From positions 1,550,001 to 1,614,000 of the forward strand of contig NZ_CP197466.1 of NCBI RefSeq assembly GCF_052180255.1: DNA of 64,000 nucleotides, given 5' to 3'. This stretch comes from Paenibacillus_AM sp052180255. Its GTDB lineage: Bacteria > Bacillota > Bacilli > Paenibacillales > NBRC-103111. The translations under genes were made by a program, and so were the position numbers. Under the pieces are notes generated by a model. That model made no database searches and had not been told where the DNA came from. It was given only the letters and a program-made list of their open reading frames with translations. Below are positions 8,975 to 16,912 of the stretch, in pieces (positions within the stretch are counted from its first letter, which is position 1; each line of letters opens with the position of its first letter).

Positions 8975-9910
8975 ATGGAAACACAACATAATCAACCACC
9001 GACGAAACCTTCGAAATTTACTTCAGTACTAGATGTTGGATCACATCGGGAAGTAATCATTCGTCCTTCGATCAATTATTGGCAAGACGCTTGGCGCCGA
9101 TTAAAGAAGAATCCTCTTGCAATGGGAGGACTCATTGTTCTTGCTATATTATTCGTTTTGGCGATATTTGCACCAATGTTTTCCAAATATAGTTATGAAG
9201 AGATGAATACAACGATGAAAAATTTACGTCCAAATGCAGAGCACTGGTTTGGGACCGATGATTTTGGTCGTGATATATGGACGCGTGTATGGATTGGAAC
9301 ACGAATTTCTTTATTAGTTGGTATATTGGCTGCATTAATGGATTTGATTATTGGCGTTATTTATGGTGGGATATCAGGATATTACGGTGGCAGACTTGAT
9401 AACATCATGCAGCGTATTATTGAAGTCATTTATTCCATTCCATTCCTGTTGGTAACAATCTTGCTTGTTATGTTTATTGGACCAGGGGTCTTCTCGATTA
9501 TTCTTGCTTATGCAATCGTGGGATGGGTTCCAATGGCAAGGCTTGTTAGAGGTCAAATTTTGACGCTGAAAGAAAACGAATTTGTGCTTGCTTCCCGTAC
9601 ACTTGGTGGTGGATCTGCTCGAATTATTCTCCGTCATCTTATTCCGAATGCACTTGGTATTATTATTGTACAAATCACATTCGTTGTTCCTGCAGCGATT
9701 TTCGTTGAATCCTTCTTATCATTTATTGGACTTGGTATTCGTGTGCCGATGGCATCTCTGGGCAGCTTGATGTCAGATGGGGCGAATGTACTACGTACTC
9801 ATCCGCATCGTCTATGGTTTGCAACCGGAGTATTCAGCTTAATATTGTTAAGCTTCAACTTACTCGGCGATGGTTTACGCGATGCACTTGATCCAAAAAT
9901 GAGGAAGTAG
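8975..9910 (+). CDS. oppC: Oligopeptide ABC transporter permease OppC/DppC (copy 2)
   Basis: Second permease of the second importer, 311 residues. It has the N-terminal W-Q-D-A-W-R-R-L-K-K-N segment, W-F-G-T-D-D-F-G-R-D-I signature, EAA loop F-V-L-A-S-R-T-L-G-G and C-terminal L-R-D-A-L-D-P. It pairs with OppB2 and is highly similar to 3003-3935. Confidence 0.94.
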   Translation: METQHNQPPTKPSKFTSVLDVGSHREVIIRPSINYWQDAWRRLKKNPLAMGGLIVLAILFVLAIFAPMFSKYSYEEMNTTMKNLRPNAEHWFGTDDFGRDIWTRVWIGTRISLLVGILAALMDLIIGVIYGGISGYYGGRLDNIMQRIIEVIYSIPFLLVTILLVMFIGPGVFSIILAYAIVGWVPMARLVRGQILTLKENEFVLASRTLGGGSARIILRHLIPNALGIIIVQITFVVPAAIFVESFLSFIGLGIRVPMASLGSLMSDGANVLRTHPHRLWFATGVFSLILLSFNLLGDGLRDALDPKMRK

Positions 9911-9925
9911 CGAGGAGGGAACGCA

Positions 9926-10984
9926 ATGGGAAACAACACCAATATGATAAATGAAAATGTACTTGAAGTTAAAGACTTAAAAGTGTCTTTTAATACGTAT
10001 GCGGGTGAGATTCAAGCCGTACGTGGTGTTTCGTTTGATTTGAAAAAAGGTGAGGTACTAGCAATCGTAGGGGAATCTGGCTGCGGAAAGTCAGTGACTG
10101 CACAAACTTTGATGCGTCTGATCCCAACTCCTCCAAGTGTGATTAAGAATGGCTCGATCCTTTTCGATGGTAAAAAAGGAAAGGTCGATATTGCGACTTT
10201 AAATAATAAGCAGATGGAAAAAGTGCGTGGATCGGAAATGGGTATGATTTTCCAAGATCCAATGACTTCATTAAACCCAACCATGACAGCGGGTAGACAA
10301 ATTGCTGAAGGGCTAATTAAGCATCAAGGCTTATCAAAAGATCAAGCGAAGAAACGCGCAGTTGAAATGCTTAAATTAGTAGGGATTGCTAATCCTGAAG
10401 AACGTGTGAATCAATATCCGCATGAGTTATCCGGTGGTATGAGACAGCGTGTTATGATTGCGATTGCACTTGCGTGCTCGCCTCGGTTATTGATTGCAGA
10501 TGAACCGACGACTGCCCTAGACGTTACGATCCAAGCTCAAATTATTCAATTGATGAAAGAGTTGGCTCAAAAGACGGAAGCATCTATTATCTTGATCACA
10601 CATGATTTAGGTGTTGTAGCTGACATTGCACAGCGAGTTATTGTCATGTATGCAGGTAAAGTAATCGAAAAAGGAACCGTAGATGAAATTTTCTATGAGT
10701 CCCGTCATCCATATACATGGGGACTTCTGCGTTCTATGCCTCGTCTGGATACGGATGGGAAAGAGTTAATTCCAATTCCTGGTACGCCGCCAGATTTATT
10801 CGCACCGCCTAAAGGATGTGCGTTTGCGGCAAGGTGCCCGCATGCGATGCAAGTATGTTTGGATGAAGATCCAGAACAAACGAAGTTAAGTGCAACTCAT
10901 AGCGCTGCATGTTGGTTGTTGGACCCTGAAGCGCCGAAAGTGGAACGTCCGGTGGAAGCAGGAGGTAAACAACATGTCGGATAA
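9926..10984 (+). CDS. oppD: Oligopeptide ABC transporter ATPase OppD/DppD (copy 2)
   Basis: ATPase subunit of the second importer, 352 residues. Walker A GESGCGKS is at 49-56, signature L-S-G-G-M-R-Q-R follows, and Walker B is L-L-I-A-D-E-P. It is 9 residues longer than copy 1, owing to a slightly longer N-terminus and a G-K-K-G-K-V insertion near residue 85. GAGGAGGG precedes the ATG. It shares a 42-nt identical block with copy 1 and overlaps the next gene by 11 bases, as in copy 1. Confidence 0.95.
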   Translation: MGNNTNMINENVLEVKDLKVSFNTYAGEIQAVRGVSFDLKKGEVLAIVGESGCGKSVTAQTLMRLIPTPPSVIKNGSILFDGKKGKVDIATLNNKQMEKVRGSEMGMIFQDPMTSLNPTMTAGRQIAEGLIKHQGLSKDQAKKRAVEMLKLVGIANPEERVNQYPHELSGGMRQRVMIAIALACSPRLLIADEPTTALDVTIQAQIIQLMKELAQKTEASIILITHDLGVVADIAQRVIVMYAGKVIEKGTVDEIFYESRHPYTWGLLRSMPRLDTDGKELIPIPGTPPDLFAPPKGCAFAARCPHAMQVCLDEDPEQTKLSATHSAACWLLDPEAPKVERPVEAGGKQHVG

Positions 10985-11927
10985 AATTTTACAAATCACA
11001 AATATGAAGAAACACTTTCACTTAGGTGGGAGCAGAGTTCTTAAAGCTGTCGATAATTTCTCCATTGAGATCGAACGTGGAGAAACATTTGGACTCGTAG
11101 GTGAATCAGGCTGTGGGAAGTCAACTGCTGGTCGAACGATTATTCGTCTTTATGAAGCAACTGCAGGTGAAGTTTTATTTAATGGACAGAATGTACATAA
11201 ACTCCGGGGCAGCCAATTAAAAGAGTTTAATCGCAACATGCAGATGATATTTCAAGACCCGTACGCTTCTTTGAATCCACGTATGACTGTCGGTAATATT
11301 ATTGCAGAAGGCATTGATATTCATGGGCTTTCTACAGGTAAGAAGCGTAAAGAAAGAATCTCTGAATTGCTTCAAGCTGTAGGTTTAAACGAAGAACATG
11401 CTGGACGATTCCCGCATGAGTTCTCCGGTGGACAACGTCAACGTATTGGTATTGCGCGTGCCCTTGCAATTGAGCCACAGTTCATTATCGCAGATGAGCC
11501 AATTTCAGCACTCGATGTGTCGGTACAAGCTCAAGTTGTAAATTTGCTGAAGAAATTACAGGACGAACATGGACTTACATATTTATTTATTGCCCATGAC
11601 TTGGCGATGGTAAAGCATATTTCTGATCGAATTGGTGTTATGTACTTAGGAAATCTAGTAGAAGTTACGACATCTGATGCGTTATATGCGAACCCATTGC
11701 ATCCTTATACGGTATCACTGCTATCAGCGATACCAATTCCTGATCCAGAGGTAGAACGCAGTCGTGAGCGTATTATTTTGCAAGGTGAGGTCCCATCACC
11801 ACTTAACCCACCTAGCGGTTGCCCGTTCCGTACGCGCTGCCCAAAAGCGATGGATCAATGTGCAGCAACAATGCCGCCGATGAAGGAAGTTGAGCCCGGG
11901 CATTTTGTCGCATGTCATTTGTACTAA
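10974..11927 (+). CDS. oppF: Oligopeptide ABC transporter ATPase OppF/DppF (copy 2)
   Basis: Partner ATPase of the second importer, 317 residues from the ATG at 10974, which has AGGAGG upstream and matches the first copy's start; upstream in-frame codons lie inside oppD. Walker A GESGCGKS is at 43-50, and the signature, Walker B and C-terminal cysteine-containing oligopeptide extension are all present. It closes the second operon. Confidence 0.95.
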   Translation: MSDKILQITNMKKHFHLGGSRVLKAVDNFSIEIERGETFGLVGESGCGKSTAGRTIIRLYEATAGEVLFNGQNVHKLRGSQLKEFNRNMQMIFQDPYASLNPRMTVGNIIAEGIDIHGLSTGKKRKERISELLQAVGLNEEHAGRFPHEFSGGQRQRIGIARALAIEPQFIIADEPISALDVSVQAQVVNLLKKLQDEHGLTYLFIAHDLAMVKHISDRIGVMYLGNLVEVTTSDALYANPLHPYTVSLLSAIPIPDPEVERSRERIILQGEVPSPLNPPSGCPFRTRCPKAMDQCAATMPPMKEVEPGHFVACHLY

Positions 11928-11950
11928 TCTTTACATGATTTAAATGTTTA

Positions 11951-11990
11951 AAGGGCCATTTCGAATCCGTTCGAAAATGGCTTTTTTATT
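11951..11990 (+). terminator. Rho-independent terminator of the second opp operon
   Basis: The stem 11955-11965 pairs with 11970-11981 (one bulged A) and is followed by six T at 11982-11987. Confidence 0.88.
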
Positions 11991-12019
11991 TTGACGATCT
12001 TCCAGCAGGAGTGTACAAT
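11991..12019 (+). promoter_or_regulatory. SigA promoter of bshC-ahcY
   Basis: TTGACG (11991-11996), 17-bp spacer, TACAAT (12014-12019). It begins immediately after the opp terminator. The leader to the bshC start is about 95 nt. Confidence 0.8.
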
Positions 12020-12118
12020 TTAAAATAGATAACGAATAGTCGAAACGTTAGTTACTTATTTTCGATATGTGGCATATCTCTTTAAAGTACGTTTTCGTTA
12101 GATAGAGGAGGAGTGACA

Positions 12119-13768
12119 GTGCGGCTGGAGCATTGGAAATGGAGAAAGACACAGCCTTTGGCTAGAAACTATATAGATGATTTTGAAAAAGTTCGGGAGC
12201 TGTATACGTATGACCCACAGGATGCTGGGTCATGGAGCAGACGCGCGGCGGAGTTAGATCGCCGCGAAGACACGCGCGCTGATCGGACAGCGCTTGTGGA
12301 GGCGCTGGCCGCGTTTAACCGCCGTGCGGGTGCCCCTGCGGCGGTAGAACACAATATCGAGCGGTTGCGTCAGCTCGATAGCGTCGTGGTGGCCGGCGGT
12401 CAGCAGGCCGGCCTATTCACGGGACCGCTTTATGTGATCCACAAAGCGGTCACCGTTCTTCAAGCGGCGCGTGAGGCTGAGCGCCTCCTAGAGCGTCCGG
12501 TAATCCCAGTATTCTGGATTGCCGGGGAGGACCATGATTGGGACGAAGTCAATCATATGTATTACCTAACGGATGCGGCGCGAGAACCTCGCGTTGACCG
12601 CATTCGCATCCATGCTAGCGTGCCGCTGCCGCGTACGGCAGTATCTCGATTGCCACTTGAACCAGAGAAGTGGAGTGACGCTCTGGAGCGTCTTCTTCAT
12701 ACTTTGCCAGACAGTGAGTTCAAAGGTGAGCTTAACGTGAAGTTGGGTGAGCTGCTTTGTACGGGTGAGTCCTTGACACTTACAGATGCTTTTGCACGGA
12801 TCATGGCGTGGTTGTTCGGGCATCATGGCCTCGTTCTACTTGATGCAGATGATCCTGCTATTCGGAAATTGGAAGCGCCGATGTTTGACCAGATTGTAAA
12901 GTGCAATCAAGAACTGAATGCCGCAATCCAACTTGACGATCAAAACGTCCGTAATCATGGTTATACGCCACAAGCAGAAGTCATGACCGATGCGGCAAAC
13001 TTATTTATTTTTGAGGGTGAAGAACGTATTCTGCTCCGTAGAGAAGGCGAAGTATTTACTAACAAAAAGAAGTCACGTACGTATACCGCTGAGCAGCTTT
13101 CGGAAATTGCACGTGTCTCGCCTGAGCGTTTAAGTAATAATGTGTTTACAAGGCCGCTGATGCAGGATTTTTTGATGCCAGTTATCGCGACTGTACTTGG
13201 CTCTGCGGAGATCGCGTATTGGGCGTTAACGAAGTCCGCTTTTGAGCTGATGAACATGGAAATGCCGATATTGCTGCCGCGACTTGAATTCACTATTTTG
13301 GATGGCACGGTCGATAAATATATGAAGAAGCATGAATTGTCGTTTGAAGATGTCGTGTATCGGTTTGCAGATCGAAAGTCAGCCTGGTTAGATCAGCAAG
13401 ATACGGTCCGTTTTCGTGAGCGTTTTGCGGTAGTTCGGGAAAGAATTGAGCAGGAATATCAAGAGCTAATTGGACTAACAGCAGAGATTAACACGGGTTT
13501 AAGAGCACTTGGTGATCAAAACCTAGATAAGATTACGGATCAAGTCGATTATTTTGAACGAAAAACAGAAGAGGCGTTTCGCTCGAAGCATGATGTCGTA
13601 CTGCGACAGCTTGCTCGAATTGAGAATAGCATTATTCCTTTTGCTAAACCGCAAGAGAGGGTTCATAATGTATTTGCCTATTTGAATCAATTTGGACGTG
13701 GCTGGATTGAATATTTAGTGGCAGAAGCCCTTCCACTTGATGGTGAACATCGTATTTTATACGTATAG
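12119..13768 (+). CDS. bshC: Bacillithiol biosynthesis cysteine-adding enzyme BshC
   Basis: Last enzyme of bacillithiol synthesis, adding cysteine to glucosaminyl-malate; cytoplasmic. From the GTG at 12119 the product has 549 residues, near the family norm, and starts M-R-L-E-H-W. The in-frame GTG at 12113 lies only one base after AGGAGG, so the second GTG with 7-base spacing is preferred. Family features seen are the E-D-H-D segment (137-140), the H-K-A-V-T-V-L-Q-A helix and a C-terminal coiled-coil region around residues 430-500. bshC upstream of mraZ is the Bacillus arrangement (yllA-yllB). About 12241-12540 is near 64 percent GC, far above the rest of the gene. Confidence 0.93.
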   Translation: MRLEHWKWRKTQPLARNYIDDFEKVRELYTYDPQDAGSWSRRAAELDRREDTRADRTALVEALAAFNRRAGAPAAVEHNIERLRQLDSVVVAGGQQAGLFTGPLYVIHKAVTVLQAAREAERLLERPVIPVFWIAGEDHDWDEVNHMYYLTDAAREPRVDRIRIHASVPLPRTAVSRLPLEPEKWSDALERLLHTLPDSEFKGELNVKLGELLCTGESLTLTDAFARIMAWLFGHHGLVLLDADDPAIRKLEAPMFDQIVKCNQELNAAIQLDDQNVRNHGYTPQAEVMTDAANLFIFEGEERILLRREGEVFTNKKKSRTYTAEQLSEIARVSPERLSNNVFTRPLMQDFLMPVIATVLGSAEIAYWALTKSAFELMNMEMPILLPRLEFTILDGTVDKYMKKHELSFEDVVYRFADRKSAWLDQQDTVRFRERFAVVRERIEQEYQELIGLTAEINTGLRALGDQNLDKITDQVDYFERKTEEAFRSKHDVVLRQLARIENSIIPFAKPQERVHNVFAYLNQFGRGWIEYLVAEALPLDGEHRILYV

Positions 13769-13781
13769 GGGGAATGTAGGG

Positions 13782-15047
13782 ATGACAAGTGCAGCAAACA
13801 GTGTGATTACAGATTTAGCTCTAGCACCAGAGGGACATCTAAAAATTGATTGGGTTCAAGCGCACATGCCGGTGTTAAACCGTATTCGTGAGAGTTTTGA
13901 GAAGGAGCAACCGTTCAAAGGGTTGAAAGTGACCATTTCTCTCCATTTGGAAGCGAAAACGGCTTATTTGGCAAAAGTTATCCAAGCAGGTGGAGCAGAA
14001 GTTACCATTACAGGCTCCAACCCGTTATCCACACAAGACGATGTATGTGCTGCGTTAGTAGAGGATGGCATTACCGTCTTTGCAAAATACAATCCAGATC
14101 CGCAAGAATATAAAGAACTGCTGATTAAATCGTTAGAAACAAGACCTGATCTTATCATTGATGATGGTGGTGATTTGGTATCGATTCTTCATGCAGAGCG
14201 CACAGATCTATTAGCGGGAGTGCGTGGTGGTGCAGAAGAGACAACAACGGGTATTCTCCGGTTGAAGTCTTTGGAAAAAGAAGGTAGTCTGAAATTCCCA
14301 ATGGTTGCAGTCAATGATGCCTATTGCAAATATTTATTTGATAACCGTTACGGAACTGGCCAATCGGTATTTGATGGGATTAACCGTACAACCAATCTGG
14401 TTGTAGCTGGGAAGACAGTCGTTGTTGCAGGTTATGGTTGGTGCGGTAAAGGCGTAGCAATGCGTGCCAAAGGTCTTGGTGCTAAAGTCATCGTAACCGA
14501 AATTGATTCCATTCGCGCAGTTGAAGCTTATATGGATGGCTTTACTGTCATGTCTATGGACGAAGCAGCTAGTATTGGGGATTATTTCGTAACCGTTACA
14601 GGTAACCGTGATATTATCCGAGGTCAACATTACAAAGTGATGAAAGACGGCGCTATTTTGTCCAATGCAGGTCACTTTGATGTGGAAATCAATAAGCCTG
14701 AACTGGAGCAAATGTCCGTATCCAAGCGTACTGTACGTCGTAATATTGAAGAGTTTGTGCTCGAAGATGGGCGTAAAGTGTACTTGCTTGCGGAAGGTCG
14801 CTTGGTTAATCTAGCGGCAGGTGATGGTCATCCAGCTGAAATTATGGATATGACATTTGCCCTACAAGCGATGGGACTCAAATACATCAATGATAATTAT
14901 GAAAAAGTCGGCAACCAAGTCGTGAATGTTCCTTATGAACTGGATGAGCAAGTGGCGCGATTTAAGCTTGAGTCTTTAGGTATTACGATCGATTCGCTTA
15001 CGACTGAGCAAAAAGCTTATCTCGAATCTTGGGTTGAGCACGAATAA
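13782..15047 (+). CDS. ahcY: Adenosylhomocysteinase (S-adenosylhomocysteine hydrolase)
   Basis: NAD-dependent enzyme that splits S-adenosylhomocysteine into adenosine and homocysteine, clearing the by-product of methylation. The 421-residue product (ATG at 13782 behind AGGGGG) is of the shorter bacterial/archaeal type. Seen are the N-terminal substrate domain with an H-L-E-A-K-T-A segment, an E-E-T-T-T-G-I stretch, a V-N-D-A-Y-C-K stretch, the NAD-binding motif GYGWCGKG (217-224) and the N-A-G-H-F-D segment. It starts 13 bases after bshC, so the two are probably co-transcribed, which would link homocysteine and cysteine supply to bacillithiol. Confidence 0.94.
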   Translation: MTSAANSVITDLALAPEGHLKIDWVQAHMPVLNRIRESFEKEQPFKGLKVTISLHLEAKTAYLAKVIQAGGAEVTITGSNPLSTQDDVCAALVEDGITVFAKYNPDPQEYKELLIKSLETRPDLIIDDGGDLVSILHAERTDLLAGVRGGAEETTTGILRLKSLEKEGSLKFPMVAVNDAYCKYLFDNRYGTGQSVFDGINRTTNLVVAGKTVVVAGYGWCGKGVAMRAKGLGAKVIVTEIDSIRAVEAYMDGFTVMSMDEAASIGDYFVTVTGNRDIIRGQHYKVMKDGAILSNAGHFDVEINKPELEQMSVSKRTVRRNIEEFVLEDGRKVYLLAEGRLVNLAAGDGHPAEIMDMTFALQAMGLKYINDNYEKVGNQVVNVPYELDEQVARFKLESLGITIDSLTTEQKAYLESWVEHE

Positions 15048-15080
15048 ATATTTTTTCAAGATAGAACTTATCTGTTACAG

Positions 15081-15130
15081 CTAACCTGTACTCGTACATT
15101 TTATGTGCGAATGCAGGTTTTTTTTTATTT
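15081..15130 (+). terminator. Rho-independent terminator after ahcY
   Basis: AACCTG (15083-15088) pairs with CAGGTT (15114-15119) and an inner 6-bp helix with one wobble follows. A T-rich tail runs from 15118. Confidence 0.85.
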
Positions 15131-15142
15131 TTTATTGAATGG

Positions 15143-15172
15143 AATTTAAGGAAACATTTTCCTGTGTATAAT
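15143..15172 (+). promoter_or_regulatory. Candidate promoter of the DUF4349 gene
   Basis: A perfect TATAAT at 15167-15172 stands about 48 bases before the start; no convincing -35 hexamer is seen (best ATTTAA at 15144-15149, spacer 17). Confidence 0.45.
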
Positions 15173-15219
15173 CGTCTAGGGAAGTGTATTTCTATAAAAA
15201 AGAGAGAGGGTCGATAAAA

Positions 15220-16299
15220 ATGAAAAGGTGGTTGAGAAGAAGTGTAGGTTATACAAGTAGTGTGCTGTTGGCAATGGTCCTATTCATTGGGTTAACAGCA
15301 TGCTCGCCCGTGCCTTCAGACGGCAAACGAACGAGCAATGGATCTGATGAGAATTCGGGACAAACAACAAGTAAAACAGCAGACAGCGCTGCAGCAACTT
15401 CAGGTAAAGCATCACTTGCCTCACAAGCCAAAGAAGATGTGTCACGTAAAATCATCTATAAAGCAGATTTAGAAATGCCAGTGAAAGAATATAATACGGC
15501 TCAATCCAAGCTTCGAGAACTGGTTGCAGCCAGTGGAGGCTACATTCTGGATTTTAATGAAAGTACATCCAACTCTCAGATCAGCGGGACATTTACGATT
15601 AAAATAGCCGCTGGCGAATTTTCCTCCTTGTTGGATCAATTAGAGACCATTAGCCCGTCCATGCAGCGAAGTGTAAAGGGGCAAGATGTAAGTGAGGAAT
15701 ATGTAGATTTAACCGCACGTTTAAAAGCGAAACAAACTGTTGAGGCACGTCTGCTCAGCTTTATGGAGAAGGCAACGAAAAGTGATGAGCTGTTAGCTTA
15801 TTCAACGGAACTTGGTAAAGTACAAGAAGAGATTGAACGAATAAAGGGTCGTAAGAACTTCCTGGATCAGAATGTAGCATACTCTACCATCCAGCTTCGG
15901 ATGTATCAAAATAATAATCCAGCCCCGGTCAATCCAAACAAGGATACATTCGGTAATGAAATCGCCAATGCTTTTACCTCATCCATCAAGGGTGTACTTA
16001 CTTTCTTAAAAGGTCTCGTTGTTGTTCTGACGTCAATATTACCCGCCATTGTATTAATAGCTATCATCGTGATTCCTTGCTGGATATGGATTCGTAAGAT
16101 AAATAAACGTAAACGGCTTGAAATGGATTTGCGGTATCAGAATATGAAGGATAATGCGGCAGACGTTATACAATCACAAGAGGGTGAGGAAGCATCAGAT
16201 AATCAGACAGATGATCAGGGCTCCTCAACACAAGATATGGAATCCGATAAGGATAAAATGGACGGCAGACACAAGGGGGACGCGTCTAAAGACAATTAG
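15220..16299 (+). CDS. DUF4349 domain-containing lipoprotein
   Basis: Membrane-anchored lipoprotein of unknown function, 359 residues from the ATG at 15220 (AGAGAGGG upstream). A signal peptide ends in lipobox L-T-A-C with Cys28. A Ser/Thr/Gly linker follows, then the DUF4349 region (about 80-250) with an acidic/basic helical stretch likely to form a coiled coil (about 170-215). A membrane segment lies at about 264-291. The cytoplasmic tail is strongly charged and Asp/Ser/Gln-rich. It therefore appears tethered both by lipid and by a transmembrane helix. Its own terminator and promoter make it a single-gene unit. Family membership is by pattern recognition. Confidence 0.8.
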   Translation: MKRWLRRSVGYTSSVLLAMVLFIGLTACSPVPSDGKRTSNGSDENSGQTTSKTADSAAATSGKASLASQAKEDVSRKIIYKADLEMPVKEYNTAQSKLRELVAASGGYILDFNESTSNSQISGTFTIKIAAGEFSSLLDQLETISPSMQRSVKGQDVSEEYVDLTARLKAKQTVEARLLSFMEKATKSDELLAYSTELGKVQEEIERIKGRKNFLDQNVAYSTIQLRMYQNNNPAPVNPNKDTFGNEIANAFTSSIKGVLTFLKGLVVVLTSILPAIVLIAIIVIPCWIWIRKINKRKRLEMDLRYQNMKDNAADVIQSQEGEEASDNQTDDQGSSTQDMESDKDKMDGRHKGDASKDN

Positions 16300-16338
16300 C
16301 AGAAAAAACATAATAAAAGGTTATTAATGTTTTTTTGT

Positions 16339-16370
16339 AATCCTGCTTCCAACAAGCAGGATTTTTTGTT
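16339..16370 (+). terminator. Rho-independent terminator before mraZ
   Basis: Perfect 10-bp stem (16339-16348 with 16354-16363), 5-nt loop, six T. It separates the DUF4349 gene from the dcw cluster. Confidence 0.92.
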
Positions 16371-16390
16371 TTAATGAAGAATGACAATAA

Positions 16391-16430
16391 AAGTGGTTTA
16401 AAGTGGTGGGAAGTGGGAGAAAGGGGGAGC
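16391..16430 (+). promoter_or_regulatory. MraZ operator: four direct repeats with 10-bp period
   Basis: Four consecutive 10-bp units start AAGTGG, AAGTGG, AAGTGGG and AAGGGGG at 16391, 16401, 16411 and 16421. MraZ is known to bind direct repeats with a TGGG or AAAGTGG core and 10-bp periodicity upstream of its own gene. The array lies 7-46 bases upstream of the mraZ ATG and its last unit doubles as the Shine-Dalgarno site, so a bound MraZ multimer would block initiation or elongation of dcw transcription. No clear promoter hexamers are visible between the terminator and the array. Confidence 0.75.
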
Positions 16431-16436
16431 TGTGTC

Positions 16437-16874
16437 ATGTTCATGGGGGAATACCTTCATTCTATCGATGAAAAGGGAAGAATTATTATTCCTGCCAAGT
16501 TTCGTGAAGCTCTCGGAGAATCCTTTATTGTCACTCGCGGCCTAGACCAATGTTTGTTTGTTTACCCACAGGCAGAATGGACCGTACTTGAAGGAAAGCT
16601 CAAAGCCTTATCTTTAATGAAATCAGATGCTCGAGCATTTACACGATACTTTTTCTCTGGAGCTACCGAATGTGAACTCGATAAACAAGGTAGAATCAAC
16701 TTGCCTAACAACTTGATTGGACATGGGCAATTGGAAAAAGATTGCGCCATTATCGGTGTTTCCAATCGAGTAGAGATTTGGAATAAGGCGATCTGGGAAA
16801 ACTATTTCCAGCAATCACAAAATGAATTTAACGAAATTGCCGAAAAGCTTGTCGACTTCAATTTTGATCTATAA
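16437..16874 (+). CDS. mraZ: Transcriptional regulator MraZ
   Basis: DNA-binding autorepressor of the division and cell-wall cluster, 145 residues, the usual length. It starts at the ATG at 16437, giving the family N-terminus M-F-M-G-E-Y-L-H-S-I-D-E-K-G-R; upstream in-frame codons would extend it into its own operator. Two SpoVT/AbrB-like half domains are visible (about 5-50 and 75-120, the second with D-K-Q-G-R-I-N-L-P). First gene of the dcw cluster; rsmH follows after 38 bases. Confidence 0.96.
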   Translation: MFMGEYLHSIDEKGRIIIPAKFREALGESFIVTRGLDQCLFVYPQAEWTVLEGKLKALSLMKSDARAFTRYFFSGATECELDKQGRINLPNNLIGHGQLEKDCAIIGVSNRVEIWNKAIWENYFQQSQNEFNEIAEKLVDFNFDL

Positions 16875-16912
16875 CATCACGCTTTTTTCAAAAGCTTTTA
16901 GGAGGCATTACT

